Shown here: piece after piece, positions 61,124 to 64,000 of the stretch
Layout of the letters: each line of letters begins with the position of its first letter
Numbering within the stretch: the stretch's first letter is position 1
Assembly: GCA_900542805.1 (NCBI GenBank)
Contig: UQOW01000005.1
Span: 1 to 64,000 of the forward strand
Origin: an uncultured Sutterella sp.
GTDB lineage: Bacteria; Pseudomonadota; Gammaproteobacteria; Burkholderiales; Burkholderiaceae_F
DNA length: 64,000 nt
Direction of reading: 5' to 3'
Position numbers and translations under genes: made by a program
The notes under the pieces: generated by a model
The model's input: only the letters and a program-made list of their open reading frames with translations
What the model was told of the DNA's origin: nothing
Database searches by the model: none

Positions 61124-62206
61124 ATGATGAAAGACAGCATGCGCAGCAAACTCCTCGGACTTTGCCGTCGCCTTGAAGAAATCGATGCCATGCTTGCCTC
61201 CCCTGAGGCAACCAACGACATGAATCGCTTCCGCGATTTGTCGTGCGAGCGCGCAGAAATCGAACCTCTGACGATAAAAATGAAAGAGTACGAGAAGGCC
61301 GAGGCCGACATTGCCGCCGCCAAAGAGTTGGCTCAAGACCCTGATATGCGCGAGCTTGCTCAAGAGGAAATCGAACTCGGAGAAGAAAAACTTCAGGCTC
61401 TGGAAAAGGACCTGGAACTGATGCTCCTTCCGACTGACCCGAACGACAAGCGCAACATCTATTTGGAAATTCGTGCCGGCACGGGCGGCGATGAATCGGC
61501 CCTTTTTGCCGGGGACCTTCTTCGCATGTACATGCGCTATGCAGAGCGGCAGGGCTGGAAAGTCGAAATCGCAAGCAAAAACCAAAGTGACTTAGGGGGT
61601 TACAAAGAAGTCATCTGTCGGATTATCGGCGAAGGGGCGTACTCAAAACTTAAATTCGAATCGGGCGGACATCGTGTGCAGCGCGTCCCGGAAACGGAAG
61701 CCGCCGGTCGAATTCACACCTCGGCCTGCACGGTTGCCGTTTTGCCGGAACTCGATGAAGTCGAAGCCGTCAAAATAAACCCGGCCGACCTGCGCATCGA
61801 TGTATATCGCGCCTCAGGCGCCGGTGGTCAGCACGTGCAAAAGACAGACTCGGCCGTGCGTATCACGCACATTCCGACAGGACTTGTTGTCGAATGCCAA
61901 GACGAGCGCAGTCAGCACCAAAACAAGGATAGAGCGATGGCGATTCTTGCAAGTCGCCTCTATGCGGCTGAAGTAGAAAAGCAACGCAGTGACCGCGCCA
62001 GCGAACGCAAAAACCTTGTCGGTAGCGGCGATAGAAGCGAGCGCATTCGCACCTACAACTATCCGCAAGGGCGCGTAACCGATCACCGCATCAACCTGAC
62101 GCTATATCGCTTGGATGCCATCATGGACGGAGACCTAGATGAAATCATCACGGCTCTGACAACCGAGCACCAAGCCGAACTTTTGGCCGAACTCGGTGAG
62201 GCTTGA
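61124..62206 (+). CDS. prfA: Peptide chain release factor 1
   Basis: A 360-residue factor that ends translation at UAA and UAG. The GGQ motif lies in YRASGAGGQHVQKTDSAVR, with the PxT stop-codon reader region earlier (VQRVPETEAAGRIHTSACTV, in RF1 style). TATACT at 61087-61092 may be a -10. The start could also be the second ATG (61127). Its stop overlaps the prmC start (TGATG). Confidence 0.97.
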   Translation: MMKDSMRSKLLGLCRRLEEIDAMLASPEATNDMNRFRDLSCERAEIEPLTIKMKEYEKAEADIAAAKELAQDPDMRELAQEEIELGEEKLQALEKDLELMLLPTDPNDKRNIYLEIRAGTGGDESALFAGDLLRMYMRYAERQGWKVEIASKNQSDLGGYKEVICRIIGEGAYSKLKFESGGHRVQRVPETEAAGRIHTSACTVAVLPELDEVEAVKINPADLRIDVYRASGAGGQHVQKTDSAVRITHIPTGLVVECQDERSQHQNKDRAMAILASRLYAAEVEKQRSDRASERKNLVGSGDRSERIRTYNYPQGRVTDHRINLTLYRLDAIMDGDLDEIITALTTEHQAELLAELGEA

Positions 62207-63027
62207 TGGCAACGGCTGCCGACTTGCTGCAAAGCGCGACGGGAGTACCCCGTAGCGACGCATTACTCTTGCTCGCAAAACTGCTCGGTGTTGCCAAAGA
62301 ACGCCTCATTGCGCACCCCGAAACCGTCGTTTCCGAAAAAACGCAAGCCACGTTTTTCGATTGGATTGAGCGTGTCCGAGGGGGCTTTCCGACAACCTAT
62401 CTTTTGGGCACCCAATCCTTTTGGGGACGAGACTTTATCGTCACCCCAGATGTTCTCATTCCGCGCCCGGATACGGAAACCGTCATTGAAACCGTTCTTC
62501 ATCTTGTCGATTCCCAAAAGCCCTTCTCAATTCTTGACCTCGGAACCGGAAGCGGCGCCATTGCCGTGACGCTAGCTAAGGAACTTCCAAACGCATGCGT
62601 GACGGCAACCGATATCAGTGACCGCGCTCTTGCCGTTGCCAACGAAAACGCACGCCGTTTAGGGGCAACGATTTCCTATTACTTAGGAGACTGGTTCGAA
62701 CCTCTCCCCGAACACTGTCAGTACAACATCATTGTTTCCAACCCGCCGTATATTCACCCCGACGACACCCATTTAAAGGCCCTGCGCTTTGAGCCGCGAG
62801 GGGCCTTAACCGATGAGGTCGACGGACTCACTTGCATTCGAACGTTGATTGCAGGAGCCATTCCCTATTTGGCCTCAGGGGGGCTACTCGTTTTGGAACA
62901 CGGCTATGATCAAGCCTGTACCGTGCGTGCTCTTTTTGAACACGATGGTCGGTACGAACCGGCACAAACCGTCAAAGATCTTGCCGGTAACAATCGCGTT
63001 ACCTATGCACGAAAGCGCCTTTGTTAA
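62206..63027 (+). CDS. prmC: Peptide chain release factor N5-glutamine methyltransferase
   Basis: A 273-residue SAM enzyme that methylates the Gln of the GGQ motif in RF1 and RF2. N-terminal helical domain, then LDLGTGSGAIAVTLAKELP for SAM and the glutamine-binding NPPYIHPDD. The ATG at 62206 overlaps the prfA stop by one base, the standard prfA-prmC arrangement, so writer and target are coupled. Confidence 0.96.
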   Translation: MATAADLLQSATGVPRSDALLLLAKLLGVAKERLIAHPETVVSEKTQATFFDWIERVRGGFPTTYLLGTQSFWGRDFIVTPDVLIPRPDTETVIETVLHLVDSQKPFSILDLGTGSGAIAVTLAKELPNACVTATDISDRALAVANENARRLGATISYYLGDWFEPLPEHCQYNIIVSNPPYIHPDDTHLKALRFEPRGALTDEVDGLTCIRTLIAGAIPYLASGGLLVLEHGYDQACTVRALFEHDGRYEPAQTVKDLAGNNRVTYARKRLC

Positions 63028-63040
63028 ACAAGGAGAGGCT

Positions 63041-63790
63041 ATGCAAATCTCTCAAATTCTTTCCTACACCGATTCTTTGTTGCATCCGAACGAGTACAAG
63101 GACTACGCCCCCAACGGCCTTCAGGTTCAAGGCGACGGTCGGGACATCCGGACAATTGCCCTTGCCGTCACGGCCTCGTTGGCCGCAGAAAAAGAAGCCG
63201 CCCGTATCGGAGCCGATGCACTTTTCGTTCACCACGGCTGGTTCTGGAAGCACGACGATGCGCGCATTGTCGGAATTCGACACGCCCGCATCGCAACACT
63301 TTTGAACGCCGGTCTTGCTCTCGTCGCCTATCACCTCCCGTTAGATGACCATCCGGAATTCGGCAACAACGCCCTTTTCGGGAGCGCCTTAGGGTTTACA
63401 GCCACAGGGCGCTTCGGACAAGACAATCTCGGATGGACGGGATTGACGGAGAAAGAACTTTCCGTTCAGACTCTTACCGAAACCATTACCTGCGCACTCG
63501 GGCGGCAACCTCTTATCGTCGGACCAACAATGCGTCCGATTCGGCGTGTTGCCTGGTGCACGGGAGCAGCTCAAGACTACCTGGAAGAGGCAGTCGAGTG
63601 CGGCGCCGATGCCTACCTTTCCGGGGAAATCTCCGAGAGGACAACGCATATCGCCCGCGAAACCGGCATTCCTTACTTTGCCTGCGGACACCACGCAACG
63701 GAACGATTCGGCATCCAGGCTCTCGGTCGCAAAATTACGGAGCATTTCGGAATTGAAACCCGCTATATCGAGATTGACAATCCCGTGTAG
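63041..63790 (+). CDS. Nif3-like dinuclear metal-centre protein
   Basis: A 249-residue DUF34/NIF3 protein. Metal-binding His residues are seen in LFVHHGWFWK and AYHLPLDDHPEFGNN, and the end GHHATERFGIQAL supplies the last ligands; YAPNGLQVQG is the N-terminal family motif. Members are possible GTP cyclohydrolase I-like or metal chaperone proteins; no agreed function. AAGGAGAGG precedes ATG 63041; the longer frame to 62849 overlaps prmC and is not used. Confidence 0.92.
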   Translation: MQISQILSYTDSLLHPNEYKDYAPNGLQVQGDGRDIRTIALAVTASLAAEKEAARIGADALFVHHGWFWKHDDARIVGIRHARIATLLNAGLALVAYHLPLDDHPEFGNNALFGSALGFTATGRFGQDNLGWTGLTEKELSVQTLTETITCALGRQPLIVGPTMRPIRRVAWCTGAAQDYLEEAVECGADAYLSGEISERTTHIARETGIPYFACGHHATERFGIQALGRKITEHFGIETRYIEIDNPV

Positions 63791-64000
63791 CGTACCGAGG
63801 GCGCCTCTTTTCGTTTTTCAACTCCTTGTAACAAAGGGGTGTATCCCTGTTTTGGCGTCCGTATATCACAAGTTACCGAAGACGGTTATTTTTCGTTTTA
63901 TATCATGGAGTTACATGCATTTTTCAGCAGAATAATTCCTACTTTCTTATAATTGCCTCTCTTTCGGTTAAAGTGCCTCCTTTTGCTCTTAACCGATGGT
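63791..64000. other. Right-edge intergenic region
   Basis: No gene is recognised in the last 210 bp. A TATAAT at 63948-63953 may be a -10 for a rightward gene beginning just beyond the window. No clear hairpin terminator for the Nif3-like gene was found. Confidence 0.3.

Overview
The window reads as one stretch of a Gram-negative, probably betaproteobacterial (Burkholderiales, Sutterellaceae-like) chromosome. This placement is an inference from gene content and order: an amgK-murU pair beside lptD, tolB-pal-cpoB, dusB-fis-purH, erpA, hemA-prfA-prmC, and an uptake hydrogenase in a genome that otherwise looks like a gut or host-associated bacterium. Base composition is close to balanced.

Layout. 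1-1.7 kb: prophage leftovers (two convergent tail-fibre C-termini, one broken) and a HicAB toxin-antitoxin pair. 1.8-3.3 kb: an IS3-family element with recognisable terminal inverted repeats. 3.3-12.8 kb: htpG behind a heat-shock type promoter, an amino-acid:sodium symporter with a divergent LysR regulator, tRNA-Val, mrp/apbC divergent from metG, and an EamA transporter. 12.8-26.7 kb: two long minus-strand housekeeping operons (rph-rdgB-hemW-mltA-hydrolase-erpA and dusB-fis-purH-tolB-pal-cpoB-scpA-unknown) separated by plus-strand yicC, followed by a tandem universal stress protein. 26.8-33.4 kb: amgK-murU-tcdA-nitronate monooxygenase-nicotinamidase, divergent from lptD.

33.4-47.4 kb is a complete [NiFe]-hydrogenase locus in two divergent operons. 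The leftward operon has the structural genes hyaA-hyaB-hyaC, then hyaD, hupF, hupG, hupH and a rubredoxin. The rightward operon has hybE, hupK and hypA-B-F-C-D-E. Together they can build, export by Tat, process and anchor a membrane-bound uptake hydrogenase that feeds electrons through cytochrome b to quinones. The small subunit has the two extra cysteines typical of oxygen-tolerant enzymes. The block sits between lptD and surA, which are neighbours in many proteobacteria, so it looks like an insertion into the old lptD-surA-rsmA cluster.

47.5-52.9 kb: surA-rsmA, a nitroreductase, an amidohydrolase of unknown substrate, a second EamA transporter and tRNA-Phe. 53.0-55.8 kb: a large trimeric autotransporter adhesin whose signal peptide contains a run of nine G residues. 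The run puts the gene out of frame as sequenced; seven or ten G would restore it, so the gene is very likely phase variable and is OFF here. 55.9-59.4 kb: a complete IS66-family element placed about 100 bp upstream of the adhesin. 59.8-63.8 kb: hemA, prfA, prmC and a Nif3-like gene.

The points most worth following are the G-tract switch in the adhesin, the position and oxygen-tolerant signature of the hydrogenase locus, a terminator-like hairpin inside the hydrogenase operon, the unusual frame relation of the IS3 ORFs, and a small cysteine-bearing protein translationally coupled to scpA.
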